Counted from the stretch's first letter, positions 17,427 through 32,549 are shown. The stretch: DNA of 64,000 nt from Lentisphaerota bacterium (GCA_015061815.1 SUVW01000004.1:62001-126000); one strand, 5' to 3'. Numbers and translations are program-made. The notes: generated by a model from the sequence alone, not told the origin.

Positions 17427-17750
17427 TCAGAAGCCCGTTTTGATCGAAATGTCCACACCGGCAGGCAGATTGAGCTTCTTCAGCTCGTCCACCGTGCGGC
17501 CATTCGGATTGACAATGTCCAACATCCGTTTGTGAGTGCGGATCTCGAACTGCTCCATTGACTTTTTGTTAACGTGAGGTGAACGGTTCACCGTCCAACG
17601 TTCGATGCGGGTCGGAAGCGGAACCGGACCGGCAACCATAACACCGGTACGTTTCGCGGCATCCAGAATCTCATTAACCGACTGATCCAGAATCCGGTGT
17701 TCATAAGCCTGCAGCCGGATGCGGATACGTTGAGTTTTTGCCGTAGCCAT
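17427..17750 (-). CDS. rpsJ: 30S ribosomal protein S10 / NusE
   Basis: The 107-residue product is S10: [19 protein letters not shown], the [29 protein letters not shown]-type central loop and [18 protein letters not shown]. Besides its place in the 30S head it serves as NusE with NusB in antitermination. It follows fusA after only two bases, joining the str and S10 gene groups into one run. Confidence 0.98.
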   Translation of the reverse strand: MATAKTQRIRIRLQAYEHRILDQSVNEILDAAKRTGVMVAGPVPLPTRIERWTVNRSPHVNKKSMEQFEIRTHKRMLDIVNPNGRTVDELKKLNLPAGVDISIKTGF

Positions 17751-17752
17751 TT

Positions 17753-19858
17753 TTATTTTTTCTCCACGATTTTATCTTGTATTTGCTTCGGAACTTTTTC
17801 AAAGTGCGCCGGCTCCATCGAGTAGGTCGCACGGCCGCGTGAGAGCGAACGGATCGCAGTTGCATAACCGAAAAGCTCTGACAACGGCACATTGGCCTGC
17901 ACCCGGGTGAAACTGTTCTCACCGGCATTGATCTCAACAATCGCACCGCGACGGCTGGTCAAGTCACCGATCAGGTCTCCCATATTCTCATCCGGAGTGG
18001 TCAATTCAACCTTCATGATCGGCTCAAGCAATTCGATTCCGGCCTTTTTCGCCGCATCTTTGAATGCCATCGAACCGGCAACCTTAAACGCCATTTCCGA
18101 AGAGTCAACCGGGTGATAACTTCCGTCAATAATCTCAACTTTGAAGTCAATGACCGGATAACCGGCCAATACACCGCTGGCAGCCGCTTCGCGGATACCG
18201 CTTTCAATCGGCTTGATGTACTCTTTGGGAATATTACCGCCGACAACCTTGTTCTCGATGGTGATTCCGGCTCCACGCTCCTGCGGGATCAGGTTGATGA
18301 TACAGTGACCATACTGACCGCGACCACCGGACTGACGGACAAATTTGGTATCCGAATTGGCCGGTTTGGAGAGAGCTTCACGGTAAGCCACCTGCGGCGC
18401 ACCGGTATTGGCTTCAACTTTGAATTCGCGGATCAAACGGTCAAGAATAATTTCCAAATGCAGCTCGCCCATACCGGAAATGATCGTCTGACCGGTCTCT
18501 TCGTTACTGTTGATGCGGAACGTCGGGTCCTCATCTGACAGCGCGATCAAACCTTTGGTCAACTTGTCACGGTCACCGGATGATTTCGGCTCAACCGCAA
18601 TTGAAATAACCGGTTCAGGGAAACTCATGGATTCCAAAACGATGGGATCTGTTTCAAGACAGATGGTATCACCGGTGGTCACATTACGCAAACCGACAGC
18701 AGCGGCAATGTCACCGGAGTAAATCTCATCACGCTCCTCGCGGCTGTTGGCATGCATCTGCAACAGACGGCCGAGACGCTCTTTCTTGCCGGTGCGCGGA
18801 TTCAACACCGTCATACCCTGCTTGGCCACACCGGAATATATACGGAAGTAATATAATTTACCGACAAACGGGTCACTCATGATTTTGAAGACCAGCGCAG
18901 CGAAGGGCTGCATATCGCCAACGTGACGGGTCAATTCAGCACCGGTAGCCGGATCGGAACCGGTAATATCCCAAATATCCACCGGACTGGGCAGATAATC
19001 AACAACCGCATCCAAAAGCGGCTGAACTCCCCGGCATTTGAAAGCACTTGCGGCCGCGACCGGCACAGCTTTGGCTTTCAACGTCGCACGGCGCAAGGCG
19101 GCACGGAGCTTGTCGACTTCCGGAATTTCTCCTTCCAGGAAAAGTTCCATGATCTCATCATCGACTTCAGCCAGACGCTCAACGTTGTTTTCGAAAGTGG
19201 TATCACGGTACGCCTGCAATTCAGCCGGAACTTCACCCTCGGTGATGGTCACACCCTGATCATCCGGATTGAAATAATAAGCCTTGTTGGCAAACACATC
19301 GATCACGCCCTTGAAATCAGCTTCGCGGCCGATAGGCAGAGTAACCGGGATCGGATTGGCTCCGAGTTTGGTCTGGATCTCTTTCACAGCACCGTCAAAA
19401 TCGGCACCGGTACGGTCCATTTTGTTGATCAACGCAACGATCGGCACATTGTATTTCTGCGCCTGCCGCCAAACGGTTTCAGTCTGCGGCTGAACTTTAC
19501 CGACGGAACAGAAAACTGCGACCGCACCGTCAAGCACACGCAGAGAACGCTCCACCTCGGCAGTGAAGTCCACGTGTCCCGGAGTGTCGATAATGTTGAT
19601 ACGGTGATTTTTCCAGAAACAGGTGGTCGCTGCGGAGGTAATGGTAATACCGCGTTCACGCTCCTGTTCCATCCAGTCCATCGTTGCAGTACCCTCGTGG
19701 GTATCACCGATCTTGTAATTTTTACCGCAATAGAAAAGAATACGCTCGGTCAGCGTGGTCTTACCGGCATCAATGTGCGCCATGATTCCGATGTTACGGA
19801 CATCGCGCAAACTTACCTGACGGCCCGGTGATTCATGAAACTGTTTTTCTTCGCTCAT
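17753..19858 (-). CDS. fusA: Elongation factor G
   Basis: The 701-residue GTPase drives translocation on the ribosome. G1 AHIDAGKTT, switch-region [11 protein letters not shown]3 DTPGHVDF and G4 NKMDRTG are intact, followed by domain II and the domain IV/V segments ([35 protein letters not shown]). Length and the canonical domain IV loop point to a translocase EF-G rather than a recycling or resistance paralogue. It sits in the normal rpsL-rpsG-fusA order. Confidence 0.98.
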   Translation of the reverse strand: MSEEKQFHESPGRQVSLRDVRNIGIMAHIDAGKTTLTERILFYCGKNYKIGDTHEGTATMDWMEQERERGITITSAATTCFWKNHRINIIDTPGHVDFTAEVERSLRVLDGAVAVFCSVGKVQPQTETVWRQAQKYNVPIVALINKMDRTGADFDGAVKEIQTKLGANPIPVTLPIGREADFKGVIDVFANKAYYFNPDDQGVTITEGEVPAELQAYRDTTFENNVERLAEVDDEIMELFLEGEIPEVDKLRAALRRATLKAKAVPVAAASAFKCRGVQPLLDAVVDYLPSPVDIWDITGSDPATGAELTRHVGDMQPFAALVFKIMSDPFVGKLYYFRIYSGVAKQGMTVLNPRTGKKERLGRLLQMHANSREERDEIYSGDIAAAVGLRNVTTGDTICLETDPIVLESMSFPEPVISIAVEPKSSGDRDKLTKGLIALSDEDPTFRINSNEETGQTIISGMGELHLEIILDRLIREFKVEANTGAPQVAYREALSKPANSDTKFVRQSGGRGQYGHCIINLIPQERGAGITIENKVVGGNIPKEYIKPIESGIREAAASGVLAGYPVIDFKVEIIDGSYHPVDSSEMAFKVAGSMAFKDAAKKAGIELLEPIMKVELTTPDENMGDLIGDLTSRRGAIVEINAGENSFTRVQANVPLSELFGYATAIRSLSRGRATYSMEPAHFEKVPKQIQDKIVEKK

Positions 19859-19879
19859 TTTCTTGCTTCCCGATCCAAA

Positions 19880-20350
19880 TTACCAACGATAGTGGGCAAA
19901 GGCCTTGTTCGCCTGCGCCATTTTGTAGGTATCTTCCTTTTTCTTGATGGAAGAACCGGTATTATTGAAAGCATCAAGCAGCTCCCCGGCCAGAGATTCG
20001 GTCATGGATTTGCCTTTTTTGCCCCGGGAATAGCTGACGATCCAGCGCATGGCCAGAGCAACCTGACGCTCCGGATCGACTTCCACCGGCACCTGATAAG
20101 TCGCACCGCCGACACGACGGCTTTTGACTTCCAGTTTCGGCTTGACATTTTCCAATGCCTGGGTAAAAACATCGATCGCCGGCATATCGGCCTTTTTGCT
20201 CTGGATCAGATCCAAAGCATCATAAACGATACCTTCGGCAGTGGCTTTTTTGCCGCGAGTCATGATCGTATTGATCAGACGGGCGATCAATTCACTGTTA
20301 TACTTCACATCGGGAGTAAGCTCCCGTTTGACGACACTACGTCTTCTCAT
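19880..20350 (-). CDS. rpsG: 30S ribosomal protein S7
   Basis: The 156-residue product is S7, organiser of the 30S head and E-site neighbour. Conserved segments are [43 protein letters not shown] and the C-terminal [19 protein letters not shown]. It lies 19 bases after rpsL. Confidence 0.98.
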   Translation of the reverse strand: MRRRSVVKRELTPDVKYNSELIARLINTIMTRGKKATAEGIVYDALDLIQSKKADMPAIDVFTQALENVKPKLEVKSRRVGGATYQVPVEVDPERQVALAMRWIVSYSRGKKGKSMTESLAGELLDAFNNTGSSIKKKEDTYKMAQANKAFAHYRW

Positions 20351-20369
20351 GGCTTCTTATTCTCCCAAA

Positions 20370-20777
20370 TTATTTCTTTTTGCCTTTAGCGGCAGTTTCC
20401 TGACCCGGTTTCGGACGTTTGGCTCCGTATTTGGAACGTCCCTGACGGCGTTTTTCAACGCCGAGGCTGTCCAGCGAACCGCGAACGATGTGGTAACGGA
20501 CACCCGGGAGGTCACGGACACGACCGCCTTTGACCAGAACCACCGAGTGTTCCTGCAGGTTGTGGCCCTCGCCGCCGATGTAGGCGGTGACTTCCTGACC
20601 GTTGGTCAGGCGCACACGGGCAATTTTACGCAAAGCCGAGTTCGGCTTTTTCGGGGTACGCGTGGTTACCTGAAGGCAGACGCCGCGACGCTGCGGGCAG
20701 GCACTCAACGCTTTAGACTTGCTTTTTTTCTCTTTTTCTTCGCGTCCGAGACGCACCAGCTGATTGATTGTCGGCAT
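20370..20777 (-). CDS. rpsL: 30S ribosomal protein S12
   Basis: The 135-residue product is S12 at the decoding centre. It has [15 protein letters not shown] with the conserved lysine equivalent to E. coli Lys42, and the DLPGVRYH loop. In that second loop the sequence reads [13 protein letters not shown], that is Arg where E. coli has Lys87; this exchange is a classical streptomycin-resistance change. The 128-base gap to rpoC contains two possible promoters, so rpsL can probably be expressed separately. Confidence 0.98.
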   Translation of the reverse strand: MPTINQLVRLGREEKEKKSKSKALSACPQRRGVCLQVTTRTPKKPNSALRKIARVRLTNGQEVTAYIGGEGHNLQEHSVVLVKGGRVRDLPGVRYHIVRGSLDSLGVEKRRQGRSKYGAKRPKPGQETAAKGKKK

Positions 20778-20809
20778 GGTAGTTTCCTGTTATTTTTACA
20801 CTTTTATAT

Positions 20810-20838
20810 ATAGTACACCCAATTACACAATGCATCAA
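20810..20838 (-). promoter_or_regulatory. Possible promoter proximal to rpsL
   Basis: TTGATG (20833-20838 on the minus strand), 17 bases, TACTAT (20810-20815), about 33 bases before the rpsL ATG. Confidence 0.5.
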
Positions 20839-20846
20839 AGACTTAT

Positions 20847-20875
20847 AAAATAACACCAAAACGTGTTTTTTTCAA
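20847..20875 (-). promoter_or_regulatory. Possible second promoter between rpoC and rpsL
   Basis: TTGAAA (20870-20875), 17 bases, TATTTT (20847-20852). Together with the box pair at 20810-20838 it would make tandem promoters for the rpsL operon. Confidence 0.5.
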
Positions 20876-20905
20876 ATCTTTTACTGAAATTTTTCATTAA
20901 AAACT

Positions 20906-23900
20906 TCAGATTTCTCCGTTAAAGCCCTCCAAATCGTCATCCACGACGAATTCTTTAGCCTCATCGGGCAGCATGTCTTCCTCGGCCGAATCGTCTTCAC
21001 GCCACTGGGCCGCGATATCCTCGTAGGAGCGTTCGGCATCTGCCGGAGCCGGCAGTTCCGGTTCGATCTCCTCGCCGAGATATTTCAGCCGGATGGACTG
21101 CATTTTCGCCGTACCTGTTCCCGCCGGGATCAGATGACCGGTGATAACGTTCTCTTTGAATCCGACCAGGTTATCCACCTTGCCGGCAACTGCAGCCTCG
21201 GTCAGGATACGGGTGGTATCCTGGAAGCTGGCGGCCGAGATGAAACTCACCGTTTCCAACGCGGCTTTGGTAATACCCAAAAGCACCGGTTCAGCTTCCG
21301 CCGGACGTTCGCCGCGTGCGATGGTTTCGCGGTTGATCCGGTTGAATTCCACCCGATCCGGCTGTTCGCCGACCAGGTATTCGGTATCGCCCGGATCGGT
21401 GATCCGGACTTTCTGCATCATCTGACGGATAATGATCTCGATGTGTTTGTCATTGATTTCCACACCTTGCGCACGATACACCAGCTGGATCTCATCCACC
21501 AGGTGACGCTGCAATTCATGGATACCGCAAACTTCAAGCAGCGCGTGCGGCACGATCGATCCTTCAGTCAATTTCTGACCTTTGTGGACATAGTCGCCTT
21601 TGCTGACCACCAGATGCTTGTGAAGCGGAATTGCATTATGTTCCTCAACGCGACCGGAATTCGGATCGCGGATCTCGATCTGACGTTTTCCGCGCGCCAG
21701 TTTATCGACGGTCACGAAACCGTCGATCTTGGCGATTTCAGCGACATCTTTGGGAATACGCGCTTCGAAAAGTTCGGCAATACGCGGCAGACCGCCGGTA
21801 ATGTCTTTGTTTTTGGCGGACTGACGCGGCACACGCGCCACTACCATACCCGGAGAAACTTTTGCTCCGTTTTTGATCATCAGCACCGCACCTGCCGGAA
21901 GCGGATAACTGGAAAGCAGATTGTTGTTCTCATCCAGAACAGTGATCTGCGGATGCAGGTCATCGCGGTGTTCCATAACTGTTCCCTGGTCACCGCTGCC
22001 GGAACCGCGTTTCTGCTTCTGAATGGTTACGCCGTCAACCAGGTCGGTCAATGACACAATACCGCTTTCCTCAATAATGATCGGCACGTGGTCCGGTTCC
22101 CAGCGGACGAAGACCTCATTGGCCTTGACCACTTCACCGTCAACTTTATCCAGCATTGAACCCGGCTCCAGATCGTAACGCTCAAGTTCAGCTTCAACGA
22201 TCGCATCCGTACCGAAGTCATAAGCCGTCGGCATCATCCCTAAAATCGCTGCTTCGGCATCACGTTTGGCCCGTTCACGTTCCTCAAATTCCGCAGCTTT
22301 TACCGGATCATAGACGATCACGCAGCCATTCTTGTTGACCACAACGGTCTGGCCTTTCTGATTGACCACTGTACGGACATTGAGCAGCTTGATCTTACCG
22401 TCATGACGGGCGGCGATGACCGGCTGTTTGTACGCGGCTGATGCGGTACCGCCGATGTGGAATGTACGCATGGTAAGCTGGGTACCCGGTTCACCGATTG
22501 ACTGGGCCGCGATAATACCCAGCGCATCGCCGAGCCGTGCTTCGCGGTCACTGGCCAGATTCCGGCCGTAACATTTGACACAAAGACCGTGCAGGGTTTC
22601 GCAAGTCAGAGCTGAACGGATCAACACTTTAAGAATACCGCGTTTTTCGATCAATTCAGCGATTTCCGGAGTAAACTCCTCGCCGGCGGCAATTATCAGG
22701 CGTTTGTCATTATACGCCGGGTCGCGGATATCCTGCGCGCTGTAACGGCCGACCAGACGGTCACGCAACGGCAGCATAACCTCATCACCCTCGGTAATGG
22801 CACTGGTCCAGACGCCCTTGGTGGTTCCACAATCCTCTTCGCGGCAGATAACATCCTGCGCCACATCGACCAGACGGCGGGTCATGTAACCGGAGTCAGC
22901 CGTTTTGAGCGCGGTATCTGCCAAACCTTTACGGGCACCGTGTGTGGAAATAAAGTATTCCAGCACTGACAGACCTTCGCGGAAGTTGGAGATGATCGGA
23001 CGTTCAATAATGTCACCATTCGGTTTCGCCATCAATCCGCGCATACCGGCCAGCTGACGGATCTGATCCTTGCTTCCGCGCGCACCGGAATCCATCATCG
23101 CATAAACCGGATTGATCTCGCCCCGGCGGCTGGCCTCTTCCAGATGTTTGAAAAGTTCATTTGCCACCGTGTTACTGGTCTGGGTCCAAATATCGATAAC
23201 CTTTTTATGACGCTCTCCGTCAGTAAGCATACCATCGGTATACTGCTGCATGACTTCGCCGATCTGGTTCCGGGCATTTTCGATCAATTCGACTTTCGTT
23301 TTCGGAACCTTCAAGTCTGCAATAGAGATGGACAAACCGGCCAGAGTAGAGTGACGGTATCCCAAATCTTTAAGATCATCCAGCAACTTAATGGTAGCCT
23401 GGTGACCGACGATCTGGTAGGAATCCCGGATCAGACGGCTCAAATCTTTCTTTTTGGCCACCTGATTGTAGAAACCGAGACGGGAGTCCCAAATCTCATT
23501 GAAAAGACAACGGCCCGGCGTCGTCAGAATAAATTTAGCTTCTTTATCACCATACAACGTATCCTTGCCCCGGTCGGGGTTCGGGATCCGCACCGCATCG
23601 TGAATACCGATAAAGCCGGACTGCATGGCAAAAAGAACTTCAAAATAGTCACGGTAAAGTTTCGCACTCTTGCTCTGCGGTTCCAGAGTAAGATAGTAAC
23701 TGCCCAGCGTAATATCCTGGGTCGGAGAAACGATTGGCTTACCGTTGGCCGGAGAGAAGATGTTGTTCGGAGAAAGCATCAGAAGTTTGGTTTCCATCTG
23801 CGCTTCATTTGACAACGGCACGTGAACAGCCATCTGGTCACCGTCAAAGTCTGCGTTATACGCCGTACAGACCAACGGATGCAGACGCAAAGCGGAACCT

Positions 23901-25240
23901 TCGATCAACACCGGGTCAAAAGCCTGAATACTCAACCGGTGCAGTGTCGGCGCACGGTTCAGCATCACCGGATGCCCTTTGCTCACTTCATCCAGAATAT
24001 CCCAAACCACCGATTCGCCGCGCTCGATCATACGCTTCGCACCGCGTACCGTGTGAGCATAACCACGACCTTTAAGATGACGGATGATAAACGGTTCAAA
24101 GAGGATCATCGCCATCTTTTTCGGCAGACCGCACTGATGGATCTTCAATTCCGGTCCGACAACGATAACGGAACGACCGGAGTAATCGACGCGTTTACCC
24201 AACAAGTTCTGACGGAACCGGCCCTGTTTACCCTTGAGCATATCCGACAAACTCTTGAGCGCACGGTTGCCGGCGCCGGTGACCACCCGGCCGTGACGGC
24301 CATTATCCAACAGGGAGTCGACCGCTTCCTGCAGCATACGTTTTTCATTGCGGATAATCACTTCCGGAGTGTGGATCTGCAACAGATTTTTCAAACGGTT
24401 GTTGCGGTTGATCACCCGGCGGTAAAGATCATTGAGGTCACTGGTGGCAAATCTGCCGCCTTCCAGCGGAACCAGCGGACGCAAATCCGGCGGAATGACC
24501 GGCAGCACCGACATAATCATATATTCCGGACGGGAATTGGATTCCAGAAATCCCTCGACCAGACGCAGGCGTTTAGCCAACTTTTTCCGGGTGGCTTTGT
24601 TGTTGGTCTTTTCCAGACGGACTTCAAGTTCGCCTTTGAGTTCTTCCAGATTGATATCTTCCAACAAAGCTTTGATCGCCGGAGCACCCATATCCGCGAT
24701 AAAGGATTCACCGAAGTTTTCCCGTGCTTCGCGGTACTGGATCTCATCCATCACCTGTCCCTTGGTCAACTCGATCACATCACCGGGATCGACCACGACA
24801 TATTTTTCATAATACAGCACATTTTCCAGATCTTTGCTGGTCATTTCCAGCATCAATCCGATACGGCACGGCATACACTTGAAAAACCAGATGTGCGATA
24901 CCGGCACAGCCAATTCGATGTGGCCCATGCGTTCACGGCGGACATTGGCAAGTGTAACTTCCACACCGCAGCGATCGCAAATGATGCCTTTGTGCTTGAT
25001 GCGTTTGTACTTTCCGCAATTACATTCCCAGTCGCGGGTCGGTCCGAAAATGCGTTCGCAGAACAGACCGCCCTTTTCCGGTTTCAATGACCGGTAATTG
25101 ATAGTTTCCGGGTTCTTGACTTCCCCGTGAGACCAGCTCCGGATCACATCCGGAGAAGCGACGTTAATGGAAATCGCGCCGAACGAAGTCGCCGGATCCT
25201 GACCCAGCAGCTCCCGATAAGCAAATGTATTGTCAATCAA
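20906..25240 (-). CDS. rpoC: RNA polymerase subunit beta-prime
   Basis: The 1444-residue product carries the catalytic NADFDGDQM motif whose three aspartates bind the active-site magnesium. The N-terminal zinc finger is [19 protein letters not shown]-like, and a second zinc site is seen in [11 protein letters not shown] with [11 protein letters not shown]. The bridge-helix/trigger-loop region ([18 protein letters not shown]) is intact. The C-terminus is acidic. It starts 27 bases after rpoB with a GAGGGAGGAATT-type ribosome binding site. Confidence 0.99.
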   Translation of the reverse strand: MIDNTFAYRELLGQDPATSFGAISINVASPDVIRSWSHGEVKNPETINYRSLKPEKGGLFCERIFGPTRDWECNCGKYKRIKHKGIICDRCGVEVTLANVRRERMGHIELAVPVSHIWFFKCMPCRIGLMLEMTSKDLENVLYYEKYVVVDPGDVIELTKGQVMDEIQYREARENFGESFIADMGAPAIKALLEDINLEELKGELEVRLEKTNNKATRKKLAKRLRLVEGFLESNSRPEYMIMSVLPVIPPDLRPLVPLEGGRFATSDLNDLYRRVINRNNRLKNLLQIHTPEVIIRNEKRMLQEAVDSLLDNGRHGRVVTGAGNRALKSLSDMLKGKQGRFRQNLLGKRVDYSGRSVIVVGPELKIHQCGLPKKMAMILFEPFIIRHLKGRGYAHTVRGAKRMIERGESVVWDILDEVSKGHPVMLNRAPTLHRLSIQAFDPVLIEGSALRLHPLVCTAYNADFDGDQMAVHVPLSNEAQMETKLLMLSPNNIFSPANGKPIVSPTQDITLGSYYLTLEPQSKSAKLYRDYFEVLFAMQSGFIGIHDAVRIPNPDRGKDTLYGDKEAKFILTTPGRCLFNEIWDSRLGFYNQVAKKKDLSRLIRDSYQIVGHQATIKLLDDLKDLGYRHSTLAGLSISIADLKVPKTKVELIENARNQIGEVMQQYTDGMLTDGERHKKVIDIWTQTSNTVANELFKHLEEASRRGEINPVYAMMDSGARGSKDQIRQLAGMRGLMAKPNGDIIERPIISNFREGLSVLEYFISTHGARKGLADTALKTADSGYMTRRLVDVAQDVICREEDCGTTKGVWTSAITEGDEVMLPLRDRLVGRYSAQDIRDPAYNDKRLIIAAGEEFTPEIAELIEKRGILKVLIRSALTCETLHGLCVKCYGRNLASDREARLGDALGIIAAQSIGEPGTQLTMRTFHIGGTASAAYKQPVIAARHDGKIKLLNVRTVVNQKGQTVVVNKNGCVIVYDPVKAAEFEERERAKRDAEAAILGMMPTAYDFGTDAIVEAELERYDLEPGSMLDKVDGEVVKANEVFVRWEPDHVPIIIEESGIVSLTDLVDGVTIQKQKRGSGSGDQGTVMEHRDDLHPQITVLDENNNLLSSYPLPAGAVLMIKNGAKVSPGMVVARVPRQSAKNKDITGGLPRIAELFEARIPKDVAEIAKIDGFVTVDKLARGKRQIEIRDPNSGRVEEHNAIPLHKHLVVSKGDYVHKGQKLTEGSIVPHALLEVCGIHELQRHLVDEIQLVYRAQGVEINDKHIEIIIRQMMQKVRITDPGDTEYLVGEQPDRVEFNRINRETIARGERPAEAEPVLLGITKAALETVSFISAASFQDTTRILTEAAVAGKVDNLVGFKENVITGHLIPAGTGTAKMQSIRLKYLGEEIEPELPAPADAERSYEDIAAQWREDDSAEEDMLPDEAKEFVVDDDLEGFNGEI

Positions 25241-25267
25241 GGTAAATTCCTCCCTCGAATTTTGTTA

Positions 25268-29077
<3,810 letters not shown>

Positions 29078-29193
29078 ACATTCACCTTGCTTGTTATATG
29101 TTAGTTATAAAAAATATTTCAAAAAATCTTCAATAAAACAGCAATTTTTCACTGATTTACCGCCGATACTCCATGCTCAAAACACAAAACAAC

Positions 29194-29230
29194 CGATCTC
29201 ACAACTTTTCAGGATGAAAAGTGAAATCGG
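29194..29230 (-). promoter_or_regulatory. Imperfect long hairpin in the rpoB leader
   Basis: The core ACTTTTCA (29204-29211) and TGAAAAGT (29215-29222) pair perfectly around three bases; outer CCGAT (29194-29198) and ATCGG (29226-29230) can close it further. It lies between the hairpin array and rpoB. The remaining leader to 29077 is A/T-rich without a gene. Confidence 0.5.
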
Positions 29231-29241
29231 ACTCCATCCGG

Positions 29242-29406
29242 CAACGGCAAAAAACCACACCGCTGATCCGGAAATATGCCACCTTTACAGCAAAAAACCA
29301 CACTGCTTTCCGGGGCTGCCCCGCTGCAACCGGTAAAAAACCACACCGGCAACGGGATTTTGAAACTTTTCTGCAGAGAATATCCTGACAAAAAACCACA
29401 TCAGAA
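29242..29406 (-). repeat. Array of four hairpins with an identical 12-base loop
   Basis: On the minus strand the loop TGTGGTTTTTT plus G or A occurs four times; the complementary cores AAAAAACCACA on the plus strand begin at 29249, 29292, 29335 and 29390. Each loop is enclosed by a short stem of different sequence: CTGA/TCAG, CCGG/CCGG, GCAG/CTGT and GCGG/CCGT, so pairing is kept while the bases change. Three units are spaced by exactly 43 bases, the other by 55. The T-run is in the loop, so these are not ordinary terminators. The array lies in the transcribed leader between rplL and rpoB. Confidence 0.75.
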
Positions 29407-29443
29407 ACTATTCTCAAAAATCGTGTGCAGAAACACGAAATCG

Positions 29444-29472
29444 CGGCGGACGGGGTTTTTACCCCGCCGCCG
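29444..29472 (-). promoter_or_regulatory. Strong stem-loop just after rplL (attenuator or processing site)
   Basis: CGGCGG-A-CGGGG (29444-29455) pairs with CCCCG-CCGCCG (29462-29472) with one bulge. It starts 22 bases after the rplL stop. No proper T-run follows on the minus strand, so it could be a partial terminator or RNase site as between rplL and rpoB in E. coli. A small TCGTGT/ACACGA hairpin (29421-29438) follows. Confidence 0.55.
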
Positions 29473-29493
29473 TGAGAAAATCCAGTAAATAAA

Positions 29494-29883
29494 TTACTTG
29501 ATTTCGATCTTGGCACCAGCTTCTTCGAGCGTAGCTTTGATCTTGTCGGCTTCCTCTTTGGAAGCACCTTCTTTGATGGTCTTCGGAGCGCCTTCGACCA
29601 GGTCTTTGGCTTCTTTCAGACCGAGACCGGTAATTCCCCGGATCTCTTTGATCACGCCGATTTTCTTCGCAGCATCAAAGCCGGCGAGGATAACATCGAA
29701 CTCAGTTTTTTCTTCAGCCGGAGCAGCGGCGGCAGCTGCCGGAGCAGCAGCAGCGACGGCAACCGGAGCAGCAGCGCTCACGCCGAGACGCTCTTCGAGG
29801 GTTTTGACCAGTTTGGAAAGCTCCAGGACGGTCATGTTCTCAATGTAGGAAACGAACTCTTCCATTTTGTTTTCTTCGGACAT
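29494..29883 (-). CDS. rplL: 50S ribosomal protein L7/L12
   Basis: The 129-residue product has the N-terminal dimerisation part ([23 protein letters not shown]), an alanine-rich hinge (about residues 36-56), and the C-terminal domain [25 protein letters not shown] with [16 protein letters not shown] that contacts translation factors. Length is normal. It follows rplJ after 22 bases. Confidence 0.98.
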   Translation of the reverse strand: MSEENKMEEFVSYIENMTVLELSKLVKTLEERLGVSAAAPVAVAAAAPAAAAAAPAEEKTEFDVILAGFDAAKKIGVIKEIRGITGLGLKEAKDLVEGAPKTIKEGASKEEADKIKATLEEAGAKIEIK

Positions 29884-29905
29884 CTTAAATGCCTCCTATG
29901 CTTAA

Positions 29906-30433
29906 TTAATTGTTCGCGTTCTCAAGTTTGTCTTTATAGGCGTTGACCACGTTTACGATGCTCGCAGCTTTGGCATTGAGAACCGTGACGAGGTTGCGCG
30001 ACGGCGCCTGAAGGACACCGAGCAGCATAGCCTGGAGTACCGGTTTGGCGGGCAAATCAGCCAGCGCACCGACTTCAGCGGAGGACAGCACCGCGCCATC
30101 CATATAACCGCCTTTGGCCTTGACCTGTTCCTGTTTTTTACCGAACTCGACCAGCAGTTTGGCCACAGCACTGCAGTCGCCCTGTCCGAACACCATCGCG
30201 GTGCTGGCAGTGAGATCGATCGCCTCAAATCCAGTCAGCTCAAGCTGATCAACGGCTTTTTTGATCAAAGTATTTTTCTGAACCTGGCAAGTCGCACCGG
30301 CATTGGCCAGCTGATTGCGCAAATCAGAGAAATTTTTTACCGTCAACCCGGCGTAAGAGATAAAATAGACATAATCCGAGGTCTTAATCGCATTCACGAT
30401 CGAAGCTGCCAGATACTGTTTTTCAATTCTCAT
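29906..30433 (-). CDS. rplJ: 50S ribosomal protein L10
   Basis: The 175-residue product is the base of the ribosomal stalk that carries L7/L12. Seen are a SDYVYFISYAGLTVKNFSDLR start, NAGATCQVQKNTLIKKAV and GYMDGAVLSSAEVGALADLP. The frame is open further upstream, but the ATG at 30433, overlapping the rplA stop as ATGA, gives the family N-terminus. Coupled translation with rplA is likely. Confidence 0.95.
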   Translation of the reverse strand: MRIEKQYLAASIVNAIKTSDYVYFISYAGLTVKNFSDLRNQLANAGATCQVQKNTLIKKAVDQLELTGFEAIDLTASTAMVFGQGDCSAVAKLLVEFGKKQEQVKAKGGYMDGAVLSSAEVGALADLPAKPVLQAMLLGVLQAPSRNLVTVLNAKAASIVNVVNAYKDKLENANN

Positions 30434-31134
30434 TTCGCCGCCCTCGCCAATTCCTTGAGGTTGATTTTGAGACCGGGGGTCATCGTTGCGGAAACCGAAC
30501 AAGAGATGATATAAACACCCTTGGCGGAGACCGGACGGGCCTTCTGAATCGCATCGCTCAATGCATCAAAGTTCTCTTTGAGAGCATCTGCGGCGAAGGA
30601 CAATTTACCGATCGGCACATGGACGCAAGCTCCACGATCAGCACGGAATTCCGCACGTCCGGCTTTCGCCTCGCGCACTGCGGCACCGACAGCATCGGTG
30701 ACCGTACCGGTCTTGGGGTTAGGCATCAAACCGCGCGGACCGAGCTGACGGCCCAGCGGACGAACCATTTTCATTGCTTCCGGAGTGGCAATCAGGGTAT
30801 CAAAATCCTGAAATCCGTCTTTGATCTGCTGAACCAGATCTTCATATCCGACCACATCCGCACCGGCTTCGCGGGCTTCGTCAGCCTGCGGACCATCGCA
30901 AACCACCGCTACGCGGACAGTTTTGCCGGTTCCGCGAGGCATCGGGCAGACACCACGCACCGTCTGATCCGACTTACGCGGATCAATGCCAAGCTTGAAC
31001 GCCACTTCGACAGTCTGATCGAATTTCACTCCCGGCAGAGCCTTGAGCATACCGATCGCTTCTTCGACAGTGTGGCGTACCTGGAGATCACCCAGGACCT
31101 CAAGCTGCTTTTTGTACAGTTTACTCCTACGCAT
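30430..31134 (-). CDS. rplA: 50S ribosomal protein L1
   Basis: The 234-residue product is L1 of the mobile stalk near the E site. [14 protein letters not shown] opens it; [20 protein letters not shown], LPxGTGK-like [13 protein letters not shown] and [16 protein letters not shown] are conserved. The longer frame to 31206 is rejected because this ATG overlaps the rplK stop by eight bases, as is usual. In many bacteria L1 represses the rplKA mRNA. Confidence 0.97.
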   Translation of the reverse strand: MRRSKLYKKQLEVLGDLQVRHTVEEAIGMLKALPGVKFDQTVEVAFKLGIDPRKSDQTVRGVCPMPRGTGKTVRVAVVCDGPQADEAREAGADVVGYEDLVQQIKDGFQDFDTLIATPEAMKMVRPLGRQLGPRGLMPNPKTGTVTDAVGAAVREAKAGRAEFRADRGACVHVPIGKLSFAADALKENFDALSDAIQKARPVSAKGVYIISCSVSATMTPGLKINLKELARAAK

Positions 31135-31555
31135 CGACCACCTCGATTCCCATGCTGCGCGCGGTTCCTTCGATGATGCGCATCGCCGCTTCTTCGCTCC
31201 GGGCATTCATATCTTCCCGTTTGATCTGAACGATTTCACGGATCTGCTCGCGGGTGATTTTGCCCGCTTTTTCACTGCCCGGTTTTTTAGCCGCTGAAGC
31301 GACTCCTGCAGCCTTCTTGATCAGAACTGCTGCCGGGGGTGATTTGCAGATAAACGTGAACGACCGATCCTGATAGACCGTGATCACAACAGGAATAATC
31401 GTACCGCTTTGAGCTTGAGTGGCGGCATTGAACTGCTTACAGAACTCCATAATGTTACAGCCCGCTGCACCCAATGCCGGTCCAATCGGAGGAGCCGGAT
31501 TAGCTGCGCCAGCCGGAATCTGCAACCGGATCAAGCCTGTAATCTTCTTTGCCAT
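31127..31555 (-). CDS. rplK: 50S ribosomal protein L11
   Basis: The 142-residue product is L11 of the GTPase-associated centre. [21 protein letters not shown] with the proline-rich N-terminal domain, [17 protein letters not shown] and the [12 protein letters not shown]-like C-terminus are typical. The 94-base spacer before it from nusG can form a TTGACA/TGTCAA hairpin. Confidence 0.98.
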   Translation of the reverse strand: MAKKITGLIRLQIPAGAANPAPPIGPALGAAGCNIMEFCKQFNAATQAQSGTIIPVVITVYQDRSFTFICKSPPAAVLIKKAAGVASAAKKPGSEKAGKITREQIREIVQIKREDMNARSEEAAMRIIEGTARSMGIEVVDA

Positions 31556-31649
31556 GATTACTTCCTTTTTACGACATCTGTCCGGTCAGGATTGACAGGA
31601 TTCCTCCCGCGACACATGTCAACACTTTTTTATAAAGTCCCGACCCGGC

Positions 31650-32231
31650 TTAAACTGCCGGCTCGACCTGCCAAAACTCCAATTCTACCGGAGTGGAACG
31701 ACCGAAGATCAAAATCACCACCGTCAAGCGGCCGCGAGTTTCATCTATCGCGGTTATATTCCCCTCATATCCCATAAATGCGCCATCCTTGATACGAACC
31801 ATATCACCGACTTTCACTCCAATGACCAGCACCGGAGCAGCCGCCTCCTCATTGAGGGCGGGATTCATATCCAGAAATTCCTGCTCAGTAAGCGGAAGAG
31901 GCCGGGTAGCATCACCCAGAAATCCCAGAACTCCCTGAACACTGCGCACAAAATACCACGCTTTTTCATCCACACTGCCGTCGGCAGCATACAAATCCAT
32001 ACGCACCAGCACGTATCCCGGGAAAAACTTTTTTGTCACCGTGATCGCCTTGCCGCGACGGATCTCTTTTACTTTGTTTTCAGGAATCAATGCTTCATAA
32101 ACATTGATCTGATCTCCCATACGCAACTGCCGGTTGATGGTGTCGCGCACTTTATTCTCGTGCCCGGACAGAGTCTGGATCACAAACCACTGACCTCGAT
32201 TGTCCTGCTGTTTTTCAACTGCTTCGTCCAT
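31650..32231 (-). CDS. nusG: Transcription antitermination factor NusG
   Basis: The 193-residue product couples RNA polymerase with Rho and ribosomes. The NGN domain reads WFVIQTLSGHENKVRDTI, then FPGYVLVRM, VRSVQGVLGFLG; the KOW domain has VGDMVRIKDGAFMGYEGNITAID. I use the ATG at 32231, though a GTG at 32240 is also in frame. It follows secE by about 50 bases. Confidence 0.96.
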   Translation of the reverse strand: MDEAVEKQQDNRGQWFVIQTLSGHENKVRDTINRQLRMGDQINVYEALIPENKVKEIRRGKAITVTKKFFPGYVLVRMDLYAADGSVDEKAWYFVRSVQGVLGFLGDATRPLPLTEQEFLDMNPALNEEAAAPVLVIGVKVGDMVRIKDGAFMGYEGNITAIDETRGRLTVVILIFGRSTPVELEFWQVEPAV

Positions 32232-32280
32232 TGTTTTCACCGGAACCTATTCTCTTGCGTAAATCTTTCAACTCAAAACA

Positions 32281-32520
32281 TTAACCACGAACCGTGACCA
32301 GACGGATCAACAAACGGGCGATCTCGTCCACCCCGGCAACGAAACAGGCAAGGATCACCATCGTCACCACAACCAGCAAAGTCGATTCCATCAACTGCTG
32401 TTTGGTCGGCCATGAGCAACGCCCCAGTTCGGCTGCCGTATCAGCACAAAAACGGCGAATGCGGCCGGTTACGGAATCAAAGCCGGAACTAAAACTCTTT
32501 TTGCTCTTTTCCATCTCCAA
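32281..32520 (-). CDS. secE: Preprotein translocase subunit SecE
   Basis: The 79-residue product has the SecE signature: an amphipathic stretch AAELGRCSWPTKQQLMESTLLV leading into a single membrane helix (VVVTMVILACFVAGVDEIARLL). It clamps SecY. It is flanked by the tRNA-Trp gene and nusG as in many bacteria. Confidence 0.95.
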   Translation of the reverse strand: MEMEKSKKSFSSGFDSVTGRIRRFCADTAAELGRCSWPTKQQLMESTLLVVVTMVILACFVAGVDEIARLLIRLVTVRG

Positions 32521-32549
32521 TCATCCTTGTCTGTAAAATTTCGAAAAAC

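Noticed and set aside
18923-19831. Open frame of 302 codons on the plus strand
   Set aside because: Antisense to fusA; composition is that of a shadow frame.
23822-25090. Open frame of 422 codons on the plus strand
   Set aside because: Antisense to rpoC, no ribosome binding site or recognisable domain.
29242-29406. Repeats with regular spacing that at first look like a CRISPR array
   Set aside because: The repeated core is only about 12 bases, spacing is 43, 43 and 55, no cas gene is near, and the flanks form compensating stems, which CRISPR spacers do not.
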